A DNA stretch of 64,000 nt from Otatea glauca (GCA_036346275.1 CM070719.1:16967185-17031184); one strand, 5' to 3'. Positions 12,420 to 23,978 are shown, counted from the first letter of the stretch. Notes: generated by a model not told the origin, from the sequence alone. Numbers and translations are program-made.

Positions 12420-14446
12420 ATGACATCTGCATCAAGTGCTACTGCAAGTATAAGTGTAAGTGTATTATCGACAGCACCAAGTCAAACTGTTCCAAGTATA
12501 GGTAGTGGGCCTAGTGGCATAAGAGATACAAACCCTGCTGCTATGGTGGAAGTGGAAGGGACAGATGATGAGCCTCAAGTAAAGAGACAGAACAAGAGTA
12601 CATCACGTGTCTGGGATCACTATACCAAGTATTCTATAACAACCGCGTAGGAAGGCAAAAATGTTGTCCAAGAGTTGGCTAAATGCAACCATTATGTTTA
12701 CAAGGCTAGATGCAAGAGTGCCAATGGTACAAAGGTCTTCTGAAACCATTTGAAGAACAAACATAACTTGAAGCCAGGCCAACAGCAACTCAAACTAGAA
12801 AAGAATCATGAGGATGGTTCAAGTGTGCTTGAGCCTTATAGGTATGACCAAGAAATTAGCTTGAGGAAATTTTATTTAGCCATAATCATGCATGAGTATC
12901 TTTTCAATATTGTTGAGCATGAATATTTTGTTGAGTTCATCAAATCTCTGCGTCCCAACTTTCCAATCAAGAGTCGTGTCACTGTTAGAAAGGAACTAAT
13001 GGATATCTTTGTAGAAGAAAAGAATAAATTGTTTGAATGTTTTAAATATATTTAGTGCCGCTTTAGCACAACTATGGACATGTGCACATCAAATAAAAAT
13101 AAAAGATATATGTGTGTCACTGTTCATTAGATTGATGACAATTGATGCAATCAGAAAAGAATTATCAATTTCATGCATGTAGGAGGTCGGCACATGGTTG
13201 CTAAGTTGTCTGAAACATTTACTGCTAGCATTATGAGATGGTATATTGAGAAGAAACTATTTTCTCTATCTTTGGACAATGCATCATCAAATGAAGTGTG
13301 TGTTAAAGATGTAATTGCTGAACTGAAAACACAAAGTCCCCTAATGTGTGATGGGATGTTCTTCCATGCATGATGTGGTAATCACATATTAAATCTTGTT
13401 GCTAGAGATGGTTTGCAAGAAATTGCATCTGCAGTTCATCATATTCGATCATTCGTAGCAGCTGTAAATGGCTCTCTATTGCAGTGGGAGGAATTCCATA
13501 AATGCGCATCTCAATGTCAGTTGGATACAAAGAGGGGTTTCTCATTAGATGTTGCAACGAGGTGGAATTCCACTTATCTTTTGTTGTGAGATGCTCTATA
13601 TTATAGGAAAGCTTTTGAGCGGCTTGTGTGCATGGAACACAGTAGGTATGAGAATATAGCTCAATCAGTTGCTGAATAGGAAAAGGCATTGACACTTTGT
13701 AAGTGCTTAAATAAATTCCATGATGTCGCTGAGCTATTCTCTGGTACTTTATATCCAACGGCAAATATATTTTATCCATGTTTTTGTGACATTAAGCTTT
13801 TGATTTCTGAGTGATGTGTTAGCACTGATACCACTATTAGTAAGATGGCATTTTTTATGCACGCTAAGTTTGAAAAGTACTGGAAGAAGTTGAACATGCT
13901 CTTGATGTGGCTTGCTTTTTTGACCCTAGGAGAAAGAGGAAGTGCATGTAATTTTACATGAAAAAGTCTTACGGTCAGGTGTTGTATGAAGTTGAACTTG
14001 AAGAATTTATTAAAGTTATCAAGCAGTTGTATCATGCATATGCTTCTTCTTACTCAAAGAGTACTAGTGCACCTAGTATGACTTCTGAACCAAAAGAGGA
14101 CTCTATCGTAGAAGAAAATGATGAACTTGAGAGCTTCTTATATGATACACACGGGACAGATCAAAGTGATGCAAATGACTTGGATAAATACACGGCAGAA
14201 TCACCACTAAGGCTTGCTAAATCCAATCAGAAATTTGACATTTTATCATGGTGGAAAAATCAGCAAGATGTATATCCAATTCTATCACAAGTTGCTCGTG
14301 ATGTGTTGGCCATGCAAGTGTCAACTGTTGCTTCTGAATCCGTGTTCATTGTTGGTGGTTGTGTCATTGATCCATTTCGCAGCCGCTTAGAACTTGAGAT
14401 TGTGCATTGATCTGTACCAAGGATTGGGTAAAAGCATATATAAAAG
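12420..14446 (+). pseudogene. hAT transposase pseudogene (BED finger, RNase H-like core, dimerisation domain)
   Basis: The protein would cut and join the hAT element ends. From the ATG at 12420 come a serine/threonine-rich N-terminus, then a BED zinc-finger region (SRVWDHYTK near 12605; cysteines near 12680-12715; the HLKNKH histidines near 12750). The catalytic region follows, with MDMCTSNKNKRYM (13078), SLSLDNASSNE (13270), a CGNHILNLVARDGL block (13374) and DVATRWNSTYLL (13552). The C-terminal dimerisation domain is at 14237-14388 (FDILSWWKNQQDVYP, VASESVF). At least eight in-frame stops, for example at 12648, 12741, 13054, 13371 and 13587, inactivate it. Similarity to domesticated RICESLEEPER proteins is shared ancestry; the decay argues against a domesticated gene here. 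Confidence 0.85.
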
Positions 14447-15720
14447 GTGATAGATTATATTGTTTCTCGGTTCGTAATATAATTGTGTAAGAAAGTCCAT
14501 TATTTACTGATGTATATTTCTTTAAAATTTTCAGATTCTGGTAACAAGGTTGCATCTATAATCAATGATCTTGAGGTTGTAGAAACCCTTATTGCGAATA
14601 TGGTGATTGTGGTATGGCACTCTTTACTTTTTTAGTTAGCATTTGCTTCTAACTTATATATTTAGTTATTGTTTGGCATAACAAAATTGTAGAATGAAGA
14701 AGAAATTGCTAATAATGAGGATTGAGGAGGAATCTACGTAATTGATTCTCATTTCTACTAGTGTTAGTATGAATCTGTAGTCTGCAGACGTATAATGTGA
14801 CTTTACAGAGAAACTGGCAGTCACTAATGTAATGCATCACTAAACAAGAAGGATCTGCAGCCCGCCAGTGACAATTATCCAAAAGAAATCCAGCATGCTG
14901 ATGACAATTGTCCAAAAGAAAATAGGCTTTCTATCTGTTAGGAGTTATGACCATTTTATATGAAAACCTGGTAGACAGCCAAACTTGCTTTGTCATTCAA
15001 ACTTGTTCTATTGCAGATTTTTTTTCCCTAGTATAGTCTATTCTTGGAAATTATTTCTGATATGATTATCTCTTTATCTAACTCCCAATCGTGCCACCAC
15101 AATGTAGAATTTTCACCACCTCACTTCTTGTGCTCCAATCCGATTTGAAATCAAAACCATATTAACAACAGGTCTGCAACCATTTTGAATAACAAAGCAA
15201 GTCACTACAGGTCTGCAGCCATTTTGAATGATAAAAAGTGAGGTTATGTTTTGATTTGCTCCATAGATAAATGATCTACTAAGTCTAGTTTGAATAAAGT
15301 TATTTATGTCAAATTTGCTTAATTGTTACAACAGTATGGCACATTTGCAGGACAAATGATGCTTTGTAGATCATGAAGCAGGTGCCTCCATTACCTGTGA
15401 AGAAAAATGAGGAGCTTGATCCCTAGCTATTCGTTCATTTTGTAGCTACTTCTGTTCTTCCCCACCTTTTTCTCTTTACATTTTACATCTAGATGTTGAG
15501 TTTCAACTGTACCTAAGTTGGTTGAAAAATGTACCAAACTACGAAGTGTTGCTTCTACAATAGTATCAGCCTCCAACTTTGACATGTTTGTAATACCTAG
15601 CTTATTGCTTTTGATGTGTGGATTGATTGACCATACAGTAGCTTTGTTGATATATAACTTGCTAAGTTGCTATTATTGTCATATATTTATGTGAATTGAT
15701 CCACCATATATTACTCAATG
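14447..15720. other. hAT element 3' non-coding interior
   Basis: AT-rich sequence between the transposase remains and the right subterminal repeats. It contains a local imperfect duplication of AACAGGTCTGCAACCATTTT / TACAGGTCTGCAGCCATTTT (15170-15230). There is no second gene. Confidence 0.6.
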
Positions 15721-15735
15721 TATGCATCCATATAC

Positions 15736-15900
15736 CTCTATCCGTTCCCAATCCGAATCCGTCATATATCCGATTCGTATCCGTATCCCGAATTATCCAG
15801 ATTCATATCCGAATCCGGCTAGCCCGTATCCGGTTCCGAATTCGGAAAAAAAAAATGGGTTAGAATATGGGAAGAGTAATATCCGTCTGTATCTGACCCG
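15736..15900. repeat. Right subterminal repeat region of the hAT element
   Basis: Dense ATCC/ATCCG motifs (the reverse of the left cluster), for example ATATCCGATT, GTATCCGTATCC and ATATCCGAATCC, leading into the right terminal inverted repeat. Their orientation is opposite to the left cluster, as expected for one element. Confidence 0.65.
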
Positions 15901-15920
15901 TTTTCACCCTTACATGTATG

Positions 15921-16170
15921 TAGGTTGGGTGTAAGGGCGCCATACATGTATGAATGTTATGTTTGGTTCAGTTGTAGTGGTCCTTGTGTAAACACATAAC
16001 AACCCTATTTAAAGGTTTAAAGTCAACTTTAGTTTCTGAAAAGCCAAATTAAAAGTCAAAAACAGGGTGGACGTGATTTTACAACTTATTGCAGATGGGT
16101 GCTGGAGCGCGTTGATGATAAGTTGATAACTATGGATTAAAACATACCTGCTACGGGTCATACCGACTTA
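15921..16170. other. Unassigned sequence
   Basis: Short stretch between the hAT element and a CACTA-like end. No gene is visible. Confidence 0.5.
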
Positions 16171-16306
16171 CACTAATAGAAAAATCTCGGCTAAAAAAAA
16201 CGACGTGCTTGATTCATGGCCACATTTTATCAAACTTTTTTACCAAACTGTGGCAAGCAATATTTCTTTGGCAGAAAAATCGTTTGCCACAACTATATAC
16301 GACAAA
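16171..16306. mobile_element. CACTA-like element end, fragment
   Basis: The sequence begins CACTAATAGAAAAATC, close to the CACTA terminal inverted repeat. Within 120 bp are complementary pairs such as GCCACA/TGTGGC (16217 and 16253) and repeated TTGCCACAACTA-type motifs, resembling subterminal repeats. It is cut off on the right at the border of the following hAT-like element. The other end was not found. Confidence 0.5.
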
Positions 16307-16314
16307 GTAGAGGT

Positions 16315-17509
16315 CAGAGTTGGGCCCGTACCGTGCCGGGATTTGGGTTGTAGCACGTCGTGTCGTGTCAGTCCGATTCATCATAGGTGAGGCTCAGGCA
16401 CGACTCAAAACACGCCATGCTGTCGTCATATCGTGTTGGCCTAAGGTTTATCCTATTAGACTTGTGAAGTTGTGGATATCATCGTCGTCGGTCCATCTAT
16501 ATAAATGGCACCTAGTACAAGGAGTGAGTGTCGACCACCGACGAGGATCTGGTACAAACAATTATTTAAAGAAAAAGAACTAAATTTTATTTATTTATTG
16601 GGTATAGATACGAAGTTATCGTTAAAAACCTTACACTCTAAAGTGAGATTCCCCCTATAGAAAAAAGTACCATAACAATGCATAAATACTAGTTACTCTC
16701 CAATATCGACATCTTTCGTGCGTTCTAGGTCAGTGTATGTCTGATATGGTGCCATCGATGGGCACGTGAGACAAGCGGGAAGACAACCGTGCTCGGTGTC
16801 GTGGGCACGCTCAGTACGTGTCTCGATGTCGGTGAGCATATACTCTCTAGATTCCATTCTCTACCTTTTGGCATCTTTATTATATCCAAGACGCCGGCCT
16901 CTCCCTCCCCACGACGGCCATGGCGACGATAACGGCAGCAGTATGGCCGCGGCAGGTGGTGCGGCATCTCATCGCAGCGGGGCACGAGATTCACGTCGAC
17001 GGGGGTGCCAGAGTTCATCTTCATCGCCGAGGTGCGCTCGCCCAGCCTCCACATCTGCAAGGTCCTCCTCGACTGCTGCGTCGTCCAGACCGACGCCCTC
17101 ACCGACGACCCCCTCACCTCCCTCGAGAAGGTTCCACACGCAGATTCCTCACTCACTACGCTACTGGTCTGTTCTTGCGTGTGATTTGCCTGACTGGGTG
17201 TATGGGTCAGTGCTAGGTGGCAGAGGCGAGCCGCGGTGAGCGGTAGCGCCGCGGGTGTGCCCTGTCCGGGCCTCCATGCCCTGCCACGGGCCACGACAGG
17301 TTCGCCATGCCAAGCGTGCCATCGGGGTTGCGGGCCGTGCCGCGGCACGATCACACTGTTCCGTGTCGGGCCGTATCGCCCACCGTGCCCAGTTCTCGGG
17401 CCCAGCACGGCCCGAGCTACAATGGCGTGCCGAGTCGGGCTTTGAACCAGACCGTGCCCGTCATGCCTCGAGTTAGCCCAGAAAAGCACGGCCCGATGCC
17501 CACCACTAG
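16315..17509. mobile_element. hAT-like non-autonomous element with captured gene sequence
   Basis: The left border reads CAGAGTTGGGCCCGTACCG. The right border, read in reverse, is TAGTGGTGGGCATCGGGCCG. These are imperfect inverted ends of a common grass hAT type, rich in GGGC and GTGC words. Both subterminal regions (16320-16450 and 17230-17500) are filled with GGCACG/CGTGCC and GGGCC motifs. A possible target duplication is TAGAGGTC (from 16309) versus TAGATGCC (17507-17514), only 6 of 8. The centre contains a host exon fragment and no transposase, so the element would depend on a transposase supplied elsewhere. Confidence 0.6.
16914..17130 (+). pseudogene. Captured exon fragment, probably of L-arabinokinase
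   Basis: In one frame from 16956 the translation is VVRHLIAAGHEIHV. After a 2-base frame change near 16997 it continues as PEFIFIAEVRSPSLHICKVL, then a DCC..QTDALTD..TSLEK block ending at 17130. These match the glycosyltransferase-like N-terminal part of plant L-arabinokinases, which phosphorylate free arabinose in sugar salvage. The next two bases are GT, where a splice donor would lie, and similarity ends there. That suggests copying at the DNA level with an exon-intron junction, not a retrocopy. The fragment covers a small part of a protein of about 1000 residues and cannot encode an enzyme. The family assignment is from memory of motifs. Confidence 0.65.
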
Positions 17510-18473
17510 ATGCCACCGGCATTTGCCTGGGAGCTCCCATGTGCAATACCCCCTTTCCCGATTTGATTTTTTTCGAGATTTTTTTTTGAACTAGCATGGT
17601 CTGCATGGTTGCGCATGTATTATCTTTAAAACATGTTTAAATAACTTAGCAATACATATGTGATTTTTCTTTTTGGACAATAGACATTGTAGAACTCTAT
17701 TTATAATATATGTATTATAGCAGAGACCATACTCACTCCATTTCCCGATATTTATCATGTGTGATCGAAACTATCTTCCCCAAATCCTTGCAAGAAAAAA
17801 AAGAAAACATAATATAACATAACATTTTTCATTGATGTCATCTCTTTATTTCATTATTGCAATACTTGTCTTTTTCTTTCGGCACTTCTTTTAATGCATA
17901 TCAATAGCTTATAGTGGTACAACCAAGTAAACACTTGTCGATATATCATCCTCTTAATCCCTCTATTCCATTGAAGTCCACTAAATAAAGAGTCGAATAT
18001 TTTTTAATAAGTTTTAGCACATTCTATATTTTCTTAGAGATTATAAAAGAATTATCATTGACTTTTATTATATTTTTTCACTTAGTATAGAATTAATAAA
18101 ACAATCTTTAACTTCCTCTTATTTTTATTCTTCTGTTATTATTAATTTCGAATATTAGTTTTAGGTTAGAGTTCGTATACAAATCAAATTACTAATTTTT
18201 ATTTCGAATTTTAGCTATTTATATGTTTTAATTTAGAATTCATATGAAAATCAAATGGATAATTTTTTTTAACATTCTATACCGAATTTCTTTTATTTTT
18301 TATTGTACTTGGCATTGACTCTTTCTTTTTTCTAAGTCGTTATAACATGGATCCGTCAGATAGATGGTTAGGTGTTTTTCTTTAAATAATAACATCCAAT
18401 TACTACTATAGTTGAACTTAGTTAATGTCCATCAAATTAAGGGTTAGATGTTTTGTTTTTCTGTGAGAATATC
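17510..18473. other. AT-rich unassigned sequence
   Basis: No gene. Sequences near 17732 (CTCACTCCATTTCCCGATAT) and near 17957 (CCCTCTATTCCATTGAAG) loosely resemble Stowaway-type MITE ends, but I could not find paired ends. The last five bases, ATATC (18469-18473), are the left copy of the target duplication of the solo LTR that starts at 18474. Confidence 0.5.
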
Positions 18474-18949
18474 TGTAACACCCTGATTTTCGGCTTCTAT
18501 TTTCTATAGCCCGTTGATCATTTAATTGGCGTCAGTAAATTAAAGACGCGCATTCTATTTATTTGTAAGTATAAAATTTTGCATGGGAACCCAGCAAACC
18601 AAAAATATGTCCTGTTAGAACTGCATCGTCACCCTGCTGCAGTGCTATCTATTCTCTGCCATTTTTTGCACTGCTCTCTCTCTTCCATGCAATCCCCTGC
18701 CTTGTTCTCTCAACCAGCCCTCTCAACACTCAACCTTTCCCATTTCCTGCCGACTCCCTCCTATCCCATGAACAGCAAGCATAAAGAAAGCCATAACACC
18801 TCAACTCCCTCCACCTTCTCTCCTCTCAATCACCACCAGAACTCAAAAGATTAGCTCATGCATGTCATAACACTGCAATCCCAATCACTCAAGCATTTCA
18901 TTCTCACAAAAATTATTAGCATGCAAGATCGTTTTAAGTAATGTTGAGA

Positions 18950-19280
18950 AGAAGGGGGAGAAGTAGTAGTAGTACTGGCTGTTGACAGAGAAAGGAGGGA
19001 GGTGCTCGGCCAGCTGCTGGAAGCAGCTCGGTCGGCTGGAAGACAAGGCGTGGCTGGAGTAGTGCGATGCCGTGGTGGCGTGGGAGCTCGGAGCAGCCGG
19101 CGGCCTGGGCGAAACAGGCGTCAGGGCGCTGCCGCTGCTGGGGCCGGGGCGGTTTGGCTAGGGCGGCGCGAGGCCGAGATGCAGACAGCTGAGGCATGAC
19201 GGGCAGCCAGTGCGCAGCCGCGGCGTGCAGCGAGGCCGAGGTGCAGCTGAGGCGAATCGCGGTGGAATTTGATTGAGCAT
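18950..19280 (-). other. GC-rich leader downstream of the minus-strand Copia LTR
   Basis: On the minus strand this follows the primer-binding site directly. It is GC-rich and open over about 130 codons, but the translation shows no domain and no gag similarity. I regard it as untranslated leader. Short exact words such as GCAGCTC and GGCGTG recur. Confidence 0.45.
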
Positions 19281-19290
19281 GCTCTGATAA

Positions 19291-20029
19291 TGTAAACAGA
19301 TATACGGAAGCTATAAAATTATTTAGCACAATTTGATTAAATCAAATAACAACTTTTATATATACAGAAGCACAAATCATTCTTTATATGTGCAAAAGCA
19401 CAACCCCACCTTGAGACATGTTAACAATATCTTGCATGTCAATGTTTCTCTCCTCTCTTTCTTAATCTTTATATTTCCCTCAATGGTCAGAGAAGTTTTC
19501 TGTTTCTTTTCTTTGATGTGTGTACTATTCTTTTATGTGCTTCGTTCTTTCCCTCAGTTCAATTGATGCACAGGATGCTTCCTCCTTTTTATAGCCAACG
19601 AGAGAAGAAGAGAGTTACAGGAAAAGAACGTCAGTTTCCTGAAAACTCCTCGCACTAAATATGTCAGTTTCCTTCATTTAAATACGTCAGTTTCCTTCAT
19701 TTAATATCCACTAATGAATGAAACCGAAGTTTTAATATCTATTCAATGGCTGAAACTCATGCATGCATCAATATGCGTAGCACCAACTCTTTCATGTTGC
19801 ATCCTTTAATTTTCAGCACATATAAAACTGAAACACCAAGCAAAGCACTACGGCTATAATATATTATTAGCACACAAATTATTTGTTACATTTTTGAAGA
19901 GAGAGGAGAGGGAATTACACCCATATGTTCTATATACTTTTAGTCTAGCAACCATCACACTTAAACCTTTTAATTATAAGAACCTTTATGTAATTTACAT
20001 AGGTCATATTATGTTAAAATAATTTAACA
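19291..20029 (-). mobile_element. LTR of the minus-strand Copia remnant
   Basis: The LTR has proper termini: on the minus strand it starts TGTTAAATT at 20029 and ends CTGTTTACA at 19291, 739 bp. A TATA motif TATAAAAAGG (minus strand, 19594-19585) marks a promoter. The polypurine tract ccaagtgggagat lies immediately before it. Confidence 0.75.
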
Positions 20030-20357
20030 ATCTCCCACTTGGCCCTTGTAAAGACTTGACGATTTGATAAAATTTTAGATGTACACCTTTCATCGAATAT
20101 ATCAAGTCATCGCTAAATTGAATTGTGACGATAGAATCATGGTGGTCACAAGTCATACAGTGACAAGATCCCTTTCACGTATCACAATCGACATAATCCA
20201 AACTAACATTAATGTGAAACTTTCATTGTTATCCATCACTACTATAATTGTATATGCGATAATATGGATAACCAGCAAAACAATACTTTTATTTAATTCA
20301 TAAGTTCATAAAAAGCATAAGCAACTCAAAGTCATGTATATATATATACTCATAATG

Positions 20358-21420
20358 CTAACAGGGATTATCTGTAATGCCCATCCTCTCAACATGGCCA
20401 CTAAAAGTCTTGGGCGGCAGTCCCTTAGTTAGCGGATCTGCTATCATCAGATCTGTACCAATATGCTCGATTGATACCTTTCGCTTTTGCACTTTTCTTT
20501 TACCGTTAAGTACTTCAAATCCATATATTTTGCTCCTTTCGAGTACTTGTCATTTTTGGAGAAGAAGACTGCAGCGGAATTATCACAATAAATCTTTAAG
20601 GGCTTTTCAATATTATCAATAATATGAAGGCCAGACAAAAAATTCCACAGCCACAATGATTGAATAGTGGCCTCAAAGCATGCCACAAATTCAGCTTCCA
20701 TAGTGGAAGTAGCAATGACAGGCTGATTTCCACTCTTTCACGAAATTGCTCCTCCAGCCAAAAGGAACAAATAGCCGAATGTAGACTTCCTAGAGTCTAC
20801 ACATCCAGCATAATCTGAATCTGAGTAGCCAATCACCTCAAGATGACTCGATCTCTTGTATGTGAGCATATGATCCTTGGTGCCTTGTAAATACCGAAGA
20901 ATATTTTTTGCAACTTTCCAATGATCCATTCCAGGATTACTTTGATACCGACCAAGCATTCCAACAGCAAAGCTGATATCTGGTCGAGTGCATGTCGAAG
21001 CATACATTAAACTCCCAACAACTGATGCATATGGAATAAATTCCATTTCCTTCCATTCCAAATTATTTTTTGGACATTGCATTTCACTAAATTTGTCCTC
21101 TTTCTGAATTGGAACAATTCCGTGGAGCAATTATCCATTCTAAATCTCTCCAATATTTTATTAATGCAACCTTTCTGAGACAGTCCTAACAATCCATGAT
21201 TTTTGTTACGGAATATTTCTATTCCAATCACATAGGATGCCTCACCCATATCCTTCATTTCAAAATTATTGGAGAGAAATTTCTTTACATCATGCAACAA
21301 AGATTTATCATTAGTAGCAAGCAAAATGTCGTCAACATATAAGACTAAAATAATAAACTTGCTCCCACTGACCTTCATGTAGATACACCGATCAACGGTA
21401 TTTTCTACAAAACCATACCA
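20358..21420 (-). pseudogene. pol: Copia pol pseudogene, RT C-terminal half and RNase H
   Basis: The minus-strand translation begins in reverse transcriptase (WYGFVENTVDRCIYMKVSG) and has the catalytic YVDD box at 21339-21328, then FEMKDMGEASYVIGIEI. After a frame change near 21100 come IPYASVVGSLMYASTCTRPD and GYSDSDYAGCVDSRKSTFGY. After a stop near 20740, RNase H ends with ECEATIQS-type residues and IYCDNSAAVFFSKND. Conserved residues at the very C-terminus are readable in another frame down to the stop at 20358. Similarity ends abruptly near 21420, where the rest of pol is deleted. At least two frameshifts and one stop make it inactive. Confidence 0.8.
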
Positions 21421-22907
21421 TAAAAGAAAAATGGAACCTTCAAGAATGCAAAGCCCAATTGGTTCAGGAAAAAGAGAGATTAAAGAAAATAAGGCGTCAG
21501 GCCTCAAAGGTCAGAGAGCGACAGTCTGAAGCGGCCAAGAGGTGCAAGCGAGCCAAGGCGGTGAAGGCAACTTGGCCAGGGAGTAGCCAGGACCTAGCTG
21601 GTGCTGTGGTGGAAGAAAGGAGAAGAAAGGGGGAGAAGAAGAGAGGGGAGGAAGAAAGGAGCATGCCGGCCAGGTGAAAAGAAAGCAGAGAGAGAGAGAG
21701 AGAGAGAAGGAGGGCAGATTCGGATTTTCTATGGCATGAGGTTAAGGAGTTGCCGCTGCAAATCTATTCGTTCCCGGCGCTCATAGTAAAATTTTCGTAG
21801 TCGGTTCCATTTAATTATGCATAGTTTTTAGTCATGCCTATTGCATTTAAATCTTAACAATCGTATATTCATACATGCATGTATTAAAAAAAATAGTATG
21901 ATGATCTATATAGTTATCCATTAAGTCCCAAATTGTTCGGCGGTATAATTGAATATTACTTTCTGTTGTATATGAATAATTCGATTGTCGAAGTAAAATA
22001 TAATTTTCAGTCGGTGGACGTCGGATTATTTAATTTAGTAGATTACTATGTCATAGTTGGATATTATTAGAGTGACACAAAAAATTGGTTAATTAATTCG
22101 ACCGTTGGAGCAAAATATTAATTGTCGGTTGATGATTATTGGAATTGCTAAATTAATAGATTGCTTGGTCATAGACTATTATTAGTTGAATGACATGGAA
22201 ATTAGTTAGTGTACCCTATATGATTGGAATTATGGAAATTGCCTCTCAAGATAATATTGATGATTGCAAGATTGTCGATGGATATATTTTCTAAGCAATT
22301 AAAATGATGGTCGATTTAAGAGTTTATATTGCATCAGTGAGATTTATCCTTCTTAATTTAAGTGGTACTTAATTATGTTGGATTTGGTGGTTGTGAGTTA
22401 ATTGAACAAAACATGTGCAATTAGTTAGATGCGTCTTAGTGATGAATATATGAGTACTTGATGGTTAATTATTAATCGTATACAAATAGTTTGGAGTGTC
22501 ATATAGATTGGAGGATGGAATGTAGGTATTAGGGTATTAGGCTTGCACAATTGGAGGTGGTTTATACCCTTGTTTTGAACTGAGAAATGTATGATTATGA
22601 ATCAATTATGGTGGTGCACATATGACTAAATGGATGTGATACATGCATGATGATCCAATATAGTGAACCCATGTATGAGTGATCAATGAGCTATTAGGTG
22701 GTGAGTATGTAATCGACTTGGAAGCCTCATTTAAGTGTTGCATGGTTACATGCATCTAGATTGGTGGAATTTTAATATGTATGGTTATGGATCACGAAAG
22801 TAGGATTGTCACAACTAGATTATTAGCACTAGCATTATATAAATATAGTAAAGTATGAGTATCGGAATGATTCACGATCACATATAATTAATTTAGTGAG
22901 TGTTGAG
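21421..22907. other. Interior of the Gypsy solo LTR, with a GA microsatellite
   Basis: No gene. Positions 21455-21720 are purine-rich and end in a GA dinucleotide run (about 21688-21710). From 21790 the sequence is AT-rich with long-LTR character. TTGAG at 22903-22907 is the left target duplication of the SIRE-type element. Confidence 0.55.
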
Positions 22908-22993
22908 TGAAAGACCATGTGGAGGTCTATCCCTGATGGTGATGAGTAATTGACTGTGGTTTAGCATATTGTGCTTGAATTTGAGTTTGATCC

Positions 22994-23350
22994 GAGTGGT
23001 CAGGTGTTTGGCTGGTCGGAGACCAGTTGTCCGACCCCGAGTGGTCGGAGGCTTTCGCTGGTCGAGAGGGAGACCAGTCGTCCGACCCAGAGTGGTCTGG
23101 GCTTTGGCTAGTTGGAAGACCAGCCATCCGACCCCGAGTGGTCGGGACGAAGACCAGTGGTCAGACCCCGAGTGGTCGGGACGAAGACCAGTGGTCAGAC
23201 CTCGAGTGGTCGGGATGAAGACTAGTGGTCAGACCTCGAGTGGTCGGGATGGAGACCAGTGGTCAGACCTCGAGTGGTCGGGATGGAGACCAGTGGTCAG
23301 GTCTGTGGTCGGGATGGAGACCAATGGTCAGACCATGTGTGGTCAGGGTT
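22994..23350. repeat. 34-bp tandem repeat array in U3 of the SIRE 5' LTR
   Basis: Eight copies of GAGTGGTC and two degraded ones are spaced first by about 50 bp and then regularly by 34 bp. The regular unit reads GAGTGGTCGGGATGGAGACC followed by AGTGGTCAGACCTC. Junctions of the type CCGACCCCGAGTGGTCGG (23031-23048) are palindromic. Open frames across the array on both strands are by-products of the repeat, not proteins. Its position upstream of the TATA box suggests enhancer-like sites. Confidence 0.85.
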
Positions 23351-23978
23351 TTGCTGGTCAACATAGTGTATATCTTTCTGTTGAGATGGATATGTGTTGT
23401 TGGACATTGCTATGTGATGTGGTTTCCTTGTCTATGATGGTTGCAGGACTTTGGAGCTAGGTCATGGTGAGGCGAAGGGGATCATGACTAGGCTGGGAGA
23501 GCTGAGGTCCAGATGATCAAGGTGTCGCCAAAGATGACTGAGGCCAGGGAGTAGCTGCAAGCCGAGAAGACAAAGGAATGGATGAGATGCTAACTTGGAG
23601 CTGCTCTGATCGAGGAGGACCGTTGGATCGCGGTCAGGAAGATAGAGAAGCGGTCAAGTTGGTATGGTTTGAACAGCGCAAAACCCGTTATGTTGTTGGG
23701 TTTCGGGTCAGCCCATGCATAGCTGTGTGAGTGGGTAAAATCTCAGCCCTTGATGGAGTGCTCTAGGGTTTAGAGGCTCATCCAAGGGTGGTGGTGGTCC
23801 AAGCCTACTTTGAATATACAGGGAGAGGGGTGTCTCCTTGGGGGTGAGCAGGTGAGGAAAGTGTACGTGAGTAGTTGAGAGTTGTTGAGAGTGACAGTGT
23901 AAGGATCAAATCTCGCTCTTGGATGTTGGCTTAGGATTGAAGCAGAACATCCAAAGGTGGAATTGATCCTGTGTCACT

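Larger units (their letters stand above)
10565..15912 (+). mobile_element. hAT DNA transposon, 5.35 kb, non-functional
   Basis: The ends are TAGGGGTGAAAA (10565-10576) and TTTTCACCCTTA (15901-15912), inverted repeats matching at 11 of 12 positions. The flanking 8-mers are TATGTATG (10557-10564) and CATGTATG (15913-15920), a 7-of-8 match to the 8-bp duplication expected for hAT insertion. Both subterminal regions are dense in GGAT/ATCC motifs. The interior carries a broken hAT transposase on the plus strand. The 5' interior (10760-11200) is GC-rich and proline-rich in translation, resembling an untranslated leader, and is followed by AT-rich intron-like sequence. Confidence 0.85.
18950..21420 (-). 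mobile_element. Minus-strand Copia remnant with int-LTR-int order
   Basis: Read on the minus strand, the order is the C-terminal half of pol (21420 to 20358), a polypurine tract (20042-20030), one LTR (20029-19291), a primer-binding-site-like TTATCAGAGC (19290-19281) and a GC-rich leader to about 18950. Gag, protease, integrase and most of reverse transcriptase are absent. Because the only LTR is followed by a primer-binding site and leader, it is the inner LTR of a tandem arrangement or an unequal-recombination product. Outer borders and target duplication are not resolved. Confidence 0.7.

Noticed and set aside
12420..14446. A domesticated RICESLEEPER-like host gene
   Set aside because: The frame has many stops and lies inside an element with matching terminal repeats and target duplication, so it is a dead transposase.
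16725..17606. 293-codon minus-strand open frame
   Set aside because: It runs antisense across GC-rich hAT subterminal repeats and the captured exon. The translation has no domain.
17732..18000. Stowaway-type MITEs
   Set aside because: Only single end-like motifs were seen, without paired inverted ends or TA duplications.
22994..23350. CRISPR-like regular repeats
   Set aside because: The units are contiguous tandem repeats without unique spacers, in a plant LTR, and duplicated in the partner LTR.
22969..23460. Repetitive protein of 163 codons across the U3 array, and its counterparts at 33038-33677
   Set aside because: The open frames follow from the tandem repeat and exist on both strands. 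They lie upstream of the LTR promoter.
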